Origin: JACRDG01 sp963760985
GTDB lineage: Bacteria; Desulfobacterota; Desulfomonilia; Desulfomonilales; Desulfomonilaceae
Direction: 5' to 3'
DNA length: 64,000 nt
Assembly (NCBI GenBank): GCA_963760985.1
Contig: CAVXFM010000016.1
Location: 434,001 to 498,000 of the forward strand
Numbering within the stretch: the stretch's first letter is position 1; every line of letters begins with the position of its first letter. The position numbers and the translations under genes were made by a program. Below are positions 27,800-35,743 of the stretch, in pieces. The notes under the pieces are model-generated. The model saw only the letters and a list, made by a program, of their open reading frames with translations. It searched no databases and was not told the origin of the DNA.

Positions 27800-28387
27800 T
27801 CATTTCTTGGGACATGTTTCGAGGTACTTTTGTTTGTGCTGCTGCAGCTTTGCAAGGAAAGCCGTGTTTCCTTGAACGCTTCGTGACAACTGCACTGCCG
27901 CAAACGTATCCCATGCGAGGCCTTCGTAAATCTTCACAAGCTTGGTCACTCTGTGCGTTCCCCTGTACCCATGGAGTTTTGAGGTCATTTTCTTGAGCGC
28001 CCTGTTCATTCCGTCTTGAGCAGCTGCGGGATCGGTCAGCCTCAACGCGGCTTCAGCTTCCGAAAAAAAGGTGCCCACGGATCGGCATATGACTTTCGTC
28101 ATCTCCGCTTCATCAGCGGGTGATTCTTTGTTGACGGTCTTCTGCTCCGTGGGCGGCGCGTTTGTCTCCTTCTTGACAGGGGGAACGGTTGCGGATTCCA
28201 GCATCACCTGTCTCATTTGGGATACCATGGTGGTGAGCCGCTGAATTTCAGCTTTCAGGTCATTGACTTCTCTCTTCAGGTCGCTGACGTCTGTCAACGG
28301 GCCTTGCGAATGGACGGATGAAACGGAGAAAAGAAAAACGAGCAGGAATAACCACGAAAGCCTCGAAAGCGTGCCGATGTGTTTCAT
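27800..28387 (-). CDS. Exported coiled-coil protein of unknown function
   Basis: 195 residues, ATG behind AGAGAGGACAT. A signal peptide (LSWLFLLVFLFSVSSVHSQG) is followed by a coiled coil (residues about 33-65; VSDLKREVNDLKAEIQRLT). A Pro/Lys-rich linker leads to a helical domain with two Cys (VICRSVGTF; LETCPKK at the end). No family is recognised. It lies upstream of the methyltransferase gene's 3' end in the same direction with a 121-base gap. Confidence 0.6.
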   Translation of the reverse strand: MKHIGTLSRLSWLFLLVFLFSVSSVHSQGPLTDVSDLKREVNDLKAEIQRLTTMVSQMRQVMLESATVPPVKKETNAPPTEQKTVNKESPADEAEMTKVICRSVGTFFSEAEAALRLTDPAAAQDGMNRALKKMTSKLHGYRGTHRVTKLVKIYEGLAWDTFAAVQLSRSVQGNTAFLAKLQQHKQKYLETCPKK

Positions 28388-28508
28388 ATGTCCTCTCTTT
28401 CGTCCCGGTCGTTTCCGGTTAAATCTGTGTGGGCTCAGGATCCGCGTCCACGGAAACAGGGGATTCTCCGTGGATCTTCGTATGCCTCTCGCACGAGTGC
28501 AACCGCAC

Positions 28509-29315
28509 TCATGACAAGCGTCTCAGCAGTTTGGACAGGTCTAGAAGATCGGGACTGAGCGTGTTGGCCAGCGCCATGTGCAGGCCCGCCCCTGCCAGGA
28601 GAGTCAAGCACGTGCAATCGGTTTCCGCGCCATAGGCGCTGCTGTGCCCGCTGCGCAAATTGGACAGCCCGACCATGGTGCGCACGGGTTCCTGCAAAAT
28701 TGCGCCGCTGGCCAGGAGACGTACGGTCTTGATATCTTCCGCCACCCTGAGGAATGCGTCATCCCAACTGAGGCTGGGAAGCACCGGGTCGAAAATCAGG
28801 TTTTCCTGAGGCAGGCCGGCCGACAGGGCATGCTCGCGCAGCTCCAACACGAGAGAGATCTTTTCTTCAGTGGATGGCGGCGTGAACGAGTGCGCATCCA
28901 TGAGGAGCAAGACCAGGTCAGTGCCGTGTTCTACAGCGAGAGGCAGGATCTCCTGCAGTTTCAGGGGTTCCAGTGAAAGAGCGTTGAGAATCGGCGTGTC
29001 TCTGCATGAAGCGAGCCCTCTGGCGAGCACTCGTGCATTCGGACTATCCAGGATAAGCCTCAAGGACGTCACTTCCTGGACGGTTTCCACGAGAAACTGC
29101 ATGCGATCTTCGTGCCGAGGGGAGAGATACCCGGGATTCAGATCGATCAATTCTGCGCCGTTGCGCGCGCACGCGCGCGTAAGCTCTCGAATAGGCTCAG
29201 GATCCAGTCGGCGAAGCGCATCCGACACCGTAGGGTTCATGGCGTGGATATTGTCAGCAGCGATCAACATTCTTTGGTGCCTATCCCCGCGGCGAGCGAC
29301 TCTACGCCCCTTCAC
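28509..29315 (-). CDS. Pterin-binding (AcsE/MetH-type) methyltransferase-like protein
   Basis: 268 residues. The fold is the DHPS-like TIM barrel of methyltetrahydrofolate:corrinoid methyltransferases: MLIAADNIHAMNP, NGAELIDLNPGYLSPR (the usual DxNxG is DLNPG), LRLILDSPNARVLARGL, ENLIFDPVLPSL and a terminal GLSNLRSG matching the GxSNxSFG signature. It probably transfers methyl from methyl-tetrahydrofolate or a related C1 donor to a corrinoid protein in the cytosol. The GTG start (29315) overlaps the stop of the cyclodeaminase-like gene (GTGA), which indicates coupling. An ATG at 29270 is the alternative start. Confidence 0.78.
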   Translation of the reverse strand: MKGRRVARRGDRHQRMLIAADNIHAMNPTVSDALRRLDPEPIRELTRACARNGAELIDLNPGYLSPRHEDRMQFLVETVQEVTSLRLILDSPNARVLARGLASCRDTPILNALSLEPLKLQEILPLAVEHGTDLVLLLMDAHSFTPPSTEEKISLVLELREHALSAGLPQENLIFDPVLPSLSWDDAFLRVAEDIKTVRLLASGAILQEPVRTMVGLSNLRSGHSSAYGAETDCTCLTLLAGAGLHMALANTLSPDLLDLSKLLRRLS

Positions 29316-29920
29316 GGGGTGAATGTCTCTCTCAAACCGGGTCTGAGCCTCAATTGTTCCTGCGCGGATTTCAGTTCACTCTCCGCGAGAGTCAAAAGGC
29401 CGGAGAGCCTCAGAGCGAAGCGGTCTTTTTCTGCGTGGTTTGGCATAAGGTTCACATTGGATATCGCGATGTGAAACGCGGCTCGAAAACTCGCGGCCAG
29501 GAACTCTGCAGCCACGTGCAGATCCGCCACCAGGTGTCTGCCGCACAAGCTTCCGATTGCCGAGACTGCTCCCAGAGCTCCCGCTGCCGTCTCCATGATC
29601 GACATGGGACATGCCACCGCTTCTTCCCAGGCTTCCACAAGGTCGTATCCGTGAAGCCCCGCGGCCCTGGCCTCGGCCAACTTCAGAAAAGCGGTGCAGT
29701 CACGTTCCCGGAGTATCCGAAACGCTTCTGAGTCGGTCCGGATCCTGTGGATGAGCTCCTCCCAAATTGGCTTGCTCTCCGCATGCGGCGTTCTTTTCGA
29801 TTCAAGTCGCGCGATCTTTTCCATGATCGCAAGCGCAAGGATGCCTCCATGGGCAGCAGCTGCTCCTCCTCCCGGATCCGGCCTTGGTTGGGCAAGTTGA
29901 TCAAGAAAAGCGTCGTGCAT
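29312..29920 (-). CDS. fchA: Cyclodeaminase/methenyl-THF cyclohydrolase family (FchA-like)
   Basis: 202 residues. N-terminal signature FLDQLAQPRPDPGGGAAAA is the PxPGGGxxAA motif of FTCD-C/FchA proteins. The rest is helical with MSIMETAAGALGAVSAIGSLCG, as in the family. FchA interconverts methenyl- and formyl-tetrahydrofolate in C1 (Wood-Ljungdahl) metabolism. The operon partner is a pterin-binding methyltransferase, so together they suggest a folate methyl-branch function. A glycine- or histidine-degradation cyclodeaminase is the alternative. Ribosome site weak. Confidence 0.78.
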   Translation of the reverse strand: MHDAFLDQLAQPRPDPGGGAAAAHGGILALAIMEKIARLESKRTPHAESKPIWEELIHRIRTDSEAFRILRERDCTAFLKLAEARAAGLHGYDLVEAWEEAVACPMSIMETAAGALGAVSAIGSLCGRHLVADLHVAAEFLAASFRAAFHIAISNVNLMPNHAEKDRFALRLSGLLTLAESELKSAQEQLRLRPGLRETFTP

Positions 29921-29958
29921 CTGAATCTTGTCTTGTGGTGCAAAGAGTCTCGAGAGAA

Positions 29959-30684
29959 CTACGCGCCCACCACGCGAGAATCGGAGGTTTCACTCTCTAT
30001 ACCATGCCGTAGTGCGATACCTGCCGCATCACGATACCCCTTTTGGAACGCATTGACACTCACGCATCGTCGTCTCCCGTACTCCGTTTTGAGGCTGCCA
30101 AAAGCCGTAGCCATGTAGGTTCTGACGATTTGCTCTTTCGCGAGGACCAAGTCTTTGCAGCCTTGCTGTTCCGCCGCGCGCACGGAAACGGTCTGTTCCC
30201 GGAACCTCTCGCCTATTCTCTTGACAGCTCCATCCAGGTACGCATACCTGAGCGCACCGGTGCTCCAACTTGTGTTTTCTCGCTTCAGCATGGGCAGAGC
30301 CCGGTCCGCGCAGGAGTTGAGCTCCCTGTACAGGAATTGAAACGTGTATACTGCGACTTCCGCATCGGCTGGAGTGCCTATAAAGGTCAACAGGGGAGGG
30401 CACCCATAACGGCGGCGAATCACGTGCTCGCACTCGAACCCCTCGGCGATGTGAATGAGCAGCCCTTTAACCCAGTTCCTCAGCACCTTGCCAACTCCCA
30501 GGGATTTCTCCGTTGCTGCAATGGCGTTCTTGAGGTCGTCTGTGGGGAGATCGGCAATGTCCAGATTATAGCGCGACAACAGCTCACGCGCTTTGGACGC
30601 TGCAGAAGCCGCCTCATTCTCGTTGGGCGAGTTGGCCAATTCGAAGAGCTTCCGAACTTTTGAAATTACCTCATCCTTGGTCAT
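29959..30684 (-). CDS. DUF2786 domain protein
   Basis: 241 residues. N-terminal ISKVRKLFELANSPNENEAA and SAASKARELLSRYNLDIADL is the DUF2786 signature. The middle contains a helical FECEHVIRRRYGCPPL segment and TFIGTPADAEVAVYTFQFLY, typical of the longer phage- and plasmid-like members. Function unknown. It ends 38 bases before the FchA-like gene in the same direction and could be first in that operon. The ribosome site AAAGGA is 12 bases from the ATG. Confidence 0.8.
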   Translation of the reverse strand: MTKDEVISKVRKLFELANSPNENEAASAASKARELLSRYNLDIADLPTDDLKNAIAATEKSLGVGKVLRNWVKGLLIHIAEGFECEHVIRRRYGCPPLLTFIGTPADAEVAVYTFQFLYRELNSCADRALPMLKRENTSWSTGALRYAYLDGAVKRIGERFREQTVSVRAAEQQGCKDLVLAKEQIVRTYMATAFGSLKTEYGRRRCVSVNAFQKGYRDAAGIALRHGIESETSDSRVVGA

Positions 30685-31169
30685 GAATCAGAAGCGTCCT
30701 TTCGAGGGATTTCGGAAAAAATCAGGGATGGTGGGAACCGAATATAGCAGACGCGGCATTGAGTCAAGGAGTTTCTGAGACTGCCGGGTTGCATGCGGCC
30801 GCAAACCGGTGGTGCGCGTGTGTGAGGTTTTCGGTCGTGCCTGGGAAGAACTCTCCCAACCTGGTCTCATGCACCTTGAAATCAAAAATTCCCGGCGACA
30901 GTGCATCGACCCGTGAGGGAATCTCGCCGACCACGCTGCGTTAAGATGCAACTTTTCGACAAACGAAACGAAACCGCTATTGAGAGGCCTTTTCACGCTC
31001 ACTGGCGGTTCCGTTTACGAGAATTTCAGTACCCGGAGGCGAACAATGGCTCCACAGAACTGGTCGTGGTGACCGGGTGCCCACACGGCAAGATTCCTCG
31101 CACCGGTCACCGTGGTGATTGCCTCAAGCAAAGGTGGTTCGGTGATTTTGTCCTCGGCTCTCCTGAGTA
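30685..31169. other. Intergenic interval
   Basis: 485 bases with no supported gene. I see no copy of the repeats described elsewhere. Confidence 0.35.
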
Positions 31170-32111
31170 TCATAGCCAGCTCAATGAAAACAGTGAACTA
31201 ATCTTCTTGTACGGACCCTTCCACCACAGCGGCCAACTCGGACGGCCAGTGATCGTTTGAGATGATGCTGCGGGAGCCCCGATTACCGGAGGTGCAGGAG
31301 GCACCGTCGGGCGGATCGGAATTGCCGGCCTATGAACCGGACCCGCCGCGGCAGGTCGATCCCAGCCATAGGTCGGGGTGGTCGGACACGACGCGCCCTC
31401 ATTGGCTGCAAGGGCCGTACGACCTGTCAATGAGCGTCTGGCCCGTGAATTGCCGGGCAAGACCCGTCCTGTTCGCGCGGAAACCCTGAGTTTCCGTTTC
31501 GGTTGAGGCATGGAGGAATATTGGTCATACGTCTGACCCGGATTTGCCACAGCTGGTTGGGGCCACGTGGCACTCTGGGCCGCGGGGTACGGACCGCACC
31601 CGTAGGAGTAGGTCCATGGAGGAGTGTATGCCGCAAGGGGAGGCGGTGGCGGTAAAGTACGAGCGCCTGCCTGAAGAGCCGGCCGTGGCGGGCTGGCCGG
31701 TAATTGAGGCTGAATTGGTGGGTAGTAGGTTATCTGCGGCCCGCCCGCGGTCGCAGGCACAGTCCAGGAATATTCCCAGGTAGAGTTGTACGGGTTACAA
31801 CCTGAGTAACAGGCCGCAGGAAGCGCATTGTGGTACGGAACTGCCGGTGGGGGCGCCGCCGCGGTGGGTAGCGCGTGAGTAGCGGCTCTTGCAGCCTTTT
31901 TCGGCCAAGCCTTGTGTGGCACTCGATACGCAGCATGTCTCGGGAAACCTGCCACGGTAGGCCCACGGCGCAGTGTCGACAGGACCGTCTGCCCGGTGGG
32001 TCGGGACGCGGTTGCGTTCACTGCCGACGCGGTGGTAGTCCAAGCTATTATGAAAAGAAATGCAACCGAGGCCAACAATAATGACCCAATCAATTTGCGA
32101 TCTGTTTCCAT
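31170..32111 (-). CDS. Exported proline/tyrosine-rich protein
   Basis: 313 residues, ATG behind GGGAGGTC. A signal peptide (LLASVAFLFIIAWTTTASA) is followed by a low-complexity Pro/Ala/Tyr-rich region (PPPPPLAAYTPPWTYSYG, YYPPIQPQLPASPPRP). One CYSGC pair lies near residue 102. The composition suggests an extended surface or periplasmic protein. No family can be named, and the Arg-rich middle (about residues 200-235) may be a short out-of-frame stretch. Confidence 0.5.
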   Translation of the reverse strand: METDRKLIGSLLLASVAFLFIIAWTTTASAVNATASRPTGQTVLSTLRRGPTVAGFPRHAAYRVPHKAWPKKAARAATHALPTAAAPPPAVPYHNALPAACYSGCNPYNSTWEYSWTVPATAGGPQITYYPPIQPQLPASPPRPALQAGARTLPPPPPLAAYTPPWTYSYGCGPYPAAQSATWPQPAVANPGQTYDQYSSMPQPKRKLRVSARTGRVLPGNSRARRSLTGRTALAANEGASCPTTPTYGWDRPAAAGPVHRPAIPIRPTVPPAPPVIGAPAASSQTITGRPSWPLWWKGPYKKISSLFSLSWL

Positions 32112-32297
32112 TGCGAGACCTCCCAGCGATAATTTGGGCTCCGCACCAATTCGTTTGTCCTCTTACCCTCTTCAGACGCACTTTCGCTGCGAAAGTTTCA
32201 GGGGTGCAGAGGGATTGCGTCGCGGGTTCTTCCCACCGACGAAACAGCGGCTTCCTCATGCGGATTCGCTCTTGAGCGTCCAACCCGGTGCAGGCTT

Positions 32298-32390
32298 TAG
32301 GCTGGGGATCCTTGGCTAAAGACGGGGCAAAGGTATCTCATCTGTCCGTTCAGGCGACCCCCAGCCTTGCAGCCTGACTCGTGCGGCAGC
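32298..32390 (+). repeat. Repeat family B, most divergent copy
   Basis: Arms GGCTGGGG (32300-32307) and CCCCAGCC (32359-32366) enclose TATCTCATCTGTCCG and are followed by a CTGACTCGTGCGG tail. Only architecture and parts of the core match the other copies, so membership is an inference. Confidence 0.45.
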
Positions 32391-32538
32391 TCATCCGTAT
32401 CAGAACCGGGAAATTCTCTCAAGTGCGGAATCATGCGGGTGGCGGCTTGACCCGCACATCGCGCGGCACTACCATAAGAAAGTGGGATGAGGAAGATTTC
32501 ACCACGTGCATGCGAAAAAGATTTTGGGAGGAAATCTC

Positions 32539-32778
32539 ATGGAAGTTCCGTCCCCCACCGAGTTACTGCTTATCTTGGCAATCGTGCTGATTCTTTTCGG
32601 ACCCAAAAAGATCCCGGAAATCATGGAAGGTCTTGGCAAGGGGATTAGGACGTTCAAGAAAAGCATGGACGACGAAGACGGTGCCACGCCATCCAAGCCG
32701 CCAGTTTCACTCCCAGAGAGTTCCTCTCAGGAAGCCAGGCCTGTAGGGCCAGCTGACGGAAGCAAACCAGCCCACTAA
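32539..32778 (+). CDS. tatA: Twin-arginine translocase subunit TatA/TatE
   Basis: 79 residues from 32539, behind GGGAGG. The short N-terminal membrane helix LLLILAIVLILFGPKKIPEI with the FGPKKIPE hinge and the amphipathic helix GLGKGIRTFKKSM are diagnostic. A Pro/Ser-rich tail follows. TatA polymerises to form the pathway that exports folded proteins. tatC is not adjacent. The small membrane protein at 32933 follows 154 bases later. Confidence 0.92.
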   Translation: MEVPSPTELLLILAIVLILFGPKKIPEIMEGLGKGIRTFKKSMDDEDGATPSKPPVSLPESSSQEARPVGPADGSKPAH

Positions 32779-32932
32779 ATCAGCCGGTTTGTCCCCAAAT
32801 TCACGCGTGCCCGTCGGGTTTGTCCGATAGCTGATGCCGCAGATACAGGAAAAAAGAGGTTAGGTGGGAACCGATTCCTGACGAGAGGCATCTAATGGGA
32901 TGAAGTCGGTCCGCTGGATTGAAGGAGATGCT

Positions 32933-33097
32933 ATGGATAACGCCAACATTTTACTTGGAATCACAATAGCGATCCCTGTTCTGACGCTGCTCGTCGCATA
33001 TTTGATCGATTCGAAAGCCTCTTCCACGTACCTCGGGAATCGTATCGAGGCCAGGGTTCAGTGCCACGAGTGCCTCGGCTCCAAGGATCCCACCTGA
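32933..33097 (+). CDS. Small single-span membrane protein
   Basis: 54 residues; ATG at 32933 with AAGGAGATGCT just upstream. One membrane helix (ILLGITIAIPVLTLLVAYLI) is followed by a hydrophilic tail with a Cys pair (VQCHECLG). No family is recognised. The strong ribosome site and clean membrane segment support it as a real gene. Confidence 0.6.
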   Translation: MDNANILLGITIAIPVLTLLVAYLIDSKASSTYLGNRIEARVQCHECLGSKDPT

Positions 33098-33232
33098 GCT
33101 TCACACTGCAGCATGCCCACGTGAGGGGCATGTGAAAACTATCTGCCGCGATTCTTGGGTAAGGGGACACGTTCGCGTGTCCTCAGCAAGATTGAGCCTG
33201 CGCCGTGGCATCCGAAACACGCGACTGATCGC

Positions 33233-33616
33233 TCACTTCTTATTCTTCAACAAGGTTTCCAGACACGCGAAGGGTCTATACGTGGAGGATGGCCCGCTAT
33301 CGTCACCCGGCCCCGCATCGCCGTACACCTCCTCGTCCAGATATTTCTGGTGCTCCATATCGTGACAGTAGATACATAGAAGCTCCCAGTTGCTCCCGTC
33401 CGGTGGATTGTTGTCGTGATTGTGGTCCTTATGATGGACAGTGAGCTCGCGGAGTTTCTTGCCCGAAAATTCGCGGCCGCAGCGCGCACAGATCCGCGGG
33501 AACAACTTGAGCGCCTTGTCTCGATATGTTGCTTCTCTCAGCTGTTTGTCTCGGCGAGCAGCTGCGATGACCTGATCCATGTTGTCAGTTTCGGGCCGAG
33601 GCTTCTTTGGCAGCAT
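33233..33616 (-). CDS. YajD-like HNH nuclease
   Basis: 127 residues, ATG behind GAGGAGG. CARCGREFSGKKLRELTVHHKDHNHDNNP followed by NWELLCIYCHDMEH is an HNH motif (HHKDHN...N...CxxCH) with two CxxC zinc knuckles, as in E. coli YajD. It is probably a small metal-dependent nuclease of unknown role; it is not associated with a restriction or phage cluster here. It is convergent with the small membrane protein gene. Confidence 0.85.
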   Translation of the reverse strand: MLPKKPRPETDNMDQVIAAARRDKQLREATYRDKALKLFPRICARCGREFSGKKLRELTVHHKDHNHDNNPPDGSNWELLCIYCHDMEHQKYLDEEVYGDAGPGDDSGPSSTYRPFACLETLLKNKK

Positions 33617-33999
33617 GCGCCCCTCCTCTCGTACCTTGAAAGATAGTGATCACTCCCAAGATCGGCAACTCTCTCGCCATTCGTCCCACGCTCGTGTGAC
33701 ACACGCCCGACAGCATATTCCACCGTCGAATGGTGCAGACACTGCCCTGTACACGCGGCGGTCCGACAAAAGGAAGCTGCAAGATCATGCCTGCCCGGCA
33801 GAGAGTCATTCCTGTCTCGTCATTTTCTTGATCCCGCGGTGGTCACTGTCCTCACGCCATCGGGGTGTACAGGGGAACTCCAGGGCCGGTGCGAACTGCC
33901 TGAATCACACGTACAACGGCTCGCGCTCCGCCGCGTTCTTATGAGAATCGCCGTGGACGGTCATCTGTCGTTGCGGCTCATAAGTCACGAGAAATGCGG

Positions 34000-34160
34000 T
34001 GAACTCCCATGACCTGGAGGGTCACCACGAAACATGAAAATGCCACCCTGTCCAGCGACCAGCTGGAGCTGGCAAGTGCTTAAAGTTCTTGGGGATGGGG
34101 GTTCGGGGGAAGGCCCTTCTTTCAAGAAGGGCCTTCCCCCGAAAATGCATTTTCATAGGA
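34000..34160 (+). repeat. Repeat family C, copy 1 (123-bp TIR element)
   Basis: Terminal inverted repeats ATGAAAATGC (34034-34043) and GCATTTTCAT (34147-34156) bound a 123-base core. Inside, GGGGGAAGGCCCTTCTT and AAGAAGGGCCTTCCCCC (34105-34140) form a perfect 17-bp stem with a two-base loop, extended by CG pairs. Homology to 39292-39452 covers the core plus about 34 flanking bases. Confidence 0.75.
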
Positions 34161-34179
34161 ATCCGCATGGCTGATGACG

Positions 34180-34587
34180 TCACCACAACAGGACGTACTT
34201 CCTTCCTTCTCTCAGTTCCGCTCGGAGCTTTTCCATGTGGCGTAGCGCCGCGGTTTCTCGCTCCAGTTCGACAGGAGTGAGTCCCAAGCGTTTCGCCAAA
34301 TCCCCTGGCTCGACGCCTCCGGTTTCCGCGAGAATTTGCAGGATCTTTTCTTGGGTCGAGTTTACTTGAAGCCCGCCGGTCTTTTCGCCCAACTGTTTGG
34401 CACTGTGAACAGCCCATGGGTCACACGAGCGAGTAGGAGATAGAGCGTCCATATAACAATCTTCGCAAAGCATTTTGCCGTAATAGTCTCGTTCTTCCCC
34501 TTCGAGGATCGGCGATCCACATTTGTCACAACCTGTTGAACCGGTCAATTCTGACTTGGCCTGCGTAGGGTCAACGGATTCTTTCAT
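34180..34587 (-). CDS. Zinc-knuckle plus winged-helix protein
   Basis: 135 residues, ATG behind GAGGGAAATGACAC. The N-terminal knuckle is GCDKCGSPILEGEERDYYGKMLCEDCYMD (two CxxC), a LIM-like or TraR-like zinc finger. The C-terminal part is helical and winged-helix-like (NSTQEKILQILAETGGVEPG, LAKRLGLTPVELERETAALR). The combination suggests a small DNA-binding regulator, with target unknown. It is the nearest gene to repeat C copy 1. Confidence 0.65.
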   Translation of the reverse strand: MKESVDPTQAKSELTGSTGCDKCGSPILEGEERDYYGKMLCEDCYMDALSPTRSCDPWAVHSAKQLGEKTGGLQVNSTQEKILQILAETGGVEPGDLAKRLGLTPVELERETAALRHMEKLRAELREGRKYVLLW

Positions 34588-34678
34588 GTGTCATTTCCCT
34601 CAATTTGGACTGTCCGGCCGAGTGGCCGGATGTGGCGAGTATTTTCCACGCGATACCCAATCTTGTGATGATCGGCAA

Positions 34679-35092
34679 TCAGCCGGGGCACACCTGCCCC
34701 GCGTCGAGGGTGCAGATGCAACAGAGGAACGTTCCCGGCTCTGTACCACTCATGTTGCGCATCCCATGTGGCTCCATGCTAGGCACGTACACCATGTCGC
34801 CGGGGCCGCAAATCTTTTTCTTCGTCTCATCCGTGTCCGGATGCACTTCCCAACACTCGAACTGACCGGAAACAATATACATGGTCTGCTCGTACGCATG
34901 GTTATGAGTCGGGATTTCTCCTCCGGGCCCGATAGTGAACAATCTGAGCCCGTACGCGGGTCCGCCTTGGGAGTCCTGACCAACCTTGGACAGCCAGCAA
35001 ACGGTCACTCCTTTGACCTCCGAAGTCACCCCGCGGTATTGTAGAGAGCCGACGGTCAGTTCTTCCACTTCATTGCTCTGCATGGCGATCAT
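34679..35092 (-). CDS. Cupin-domain protein
   Basis: 137 residues. Cupin motif 1 GPGGEIPTHNHAYEQTMYIVSG supplies His, His and Glu metal ligands, and motif 2 GDMVYVPSMEPHGMRN supplies the fourth His. It is a small single-domain beta-barrel, probably metal-binding and cytosolic. The substrate or ligand is unknown. The C-terminal Cys cluster (FLCCICTLDAGQVCPG) is unusual for the family. The zinc-knuckle gene follows 91 bases downstream on the same strand. Confidence 0.8.
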   Translation of the reverse strand: MIAMQSNEVEELTVGSLQYRGVTSEVKGVTVCWLSKVGQDSQGGPAYGLRLFTIGPGGEIPTHNHAYEQTMYIVSGQFECWEVHPDTDETKKKICGPGDMVYVPSMEPHGMRNMSGTEPGTFLCCICTLDAGQVCPG

Positions 35093-35743
35093 TATCGTCT
35101 CCCGGATTTACCAAGTGATCACGACTCCATTGTCCTGCCAACGTATCGCTGGCAAGGCCAAGTCGTCCACAGCGTACCACATAAATCGGCTGTGGTGATG
35201 CTCTTGCAGAGTACCCCAACGTTGTCGTTCAGTCAACCAGGGTGTTGGCAGAGGATTGGCCATGGACTCGCTGCCTGAGGACAATCGTGACGTTTTGCGT
35301 AAATCCTCGCGAAATAGACGGCTGGCTGTGGAAAATTGGGGCTGTCCTCGAAGAACAGGGTTGACTGCGGGGGCGGTGTGAAGCATGCTTGACTGACGTC
35401 GCGATCCTCACGTGGTAGCAAAAAGCCGCTGTTATATTCGGTCTTGAGACGAAACACGGGGCAACGGATTTCCGTTGGGGGCCCGGCAGGTCAGGGAAGT
35501 ACAGAGAAGGGGCAATGGTCACCTGCATGGCCACTGCGCTGCGGGTGATGCGCCCCACGGCAAATCGCCCAAGAATTGGACCATGCATCGTTCGAGTCCT
35601 CGCATTGCCTCGGGTTGTTGGGGGCCCGAGTTGATGCCAACTGCAACGATGCACCACAGGAAAAATGCGAAGCCGGGATAGCCGTTGCATGTTACGGAGA
35701 ACGGTAGCCCACTGCACGCGAGCCGGTCAAAGACGAGGAGGAT
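35093..35743. other. Intergenic interval between divergent genes
   Basis: 651 bases. No supported gene or repeat copy. A GTTCGAGTCC string near 35591 resembles a tRNA T-loop but no cloverleaf could be built around it. The 3' end holds GACGAGGAGG, the ribosome site of the next gene. Confidence 0.35.

Noticed and set aside
34022..34417. Minus-strand ORF conserved between repeat C copies (MKMHF, then GKALLERRA, TPIPKNF and related blocks)
   Set aside because: Differences between the two copies mostly change the residue, and pairing changes track the RNA/DNA stem, so the similarity reflects the repeat, not a protein.
35570..35640. tRNA-like T-loop string GTTCGAGTCC
   Set aside because: No acceptor, D or anticodon stems could be paired around it.
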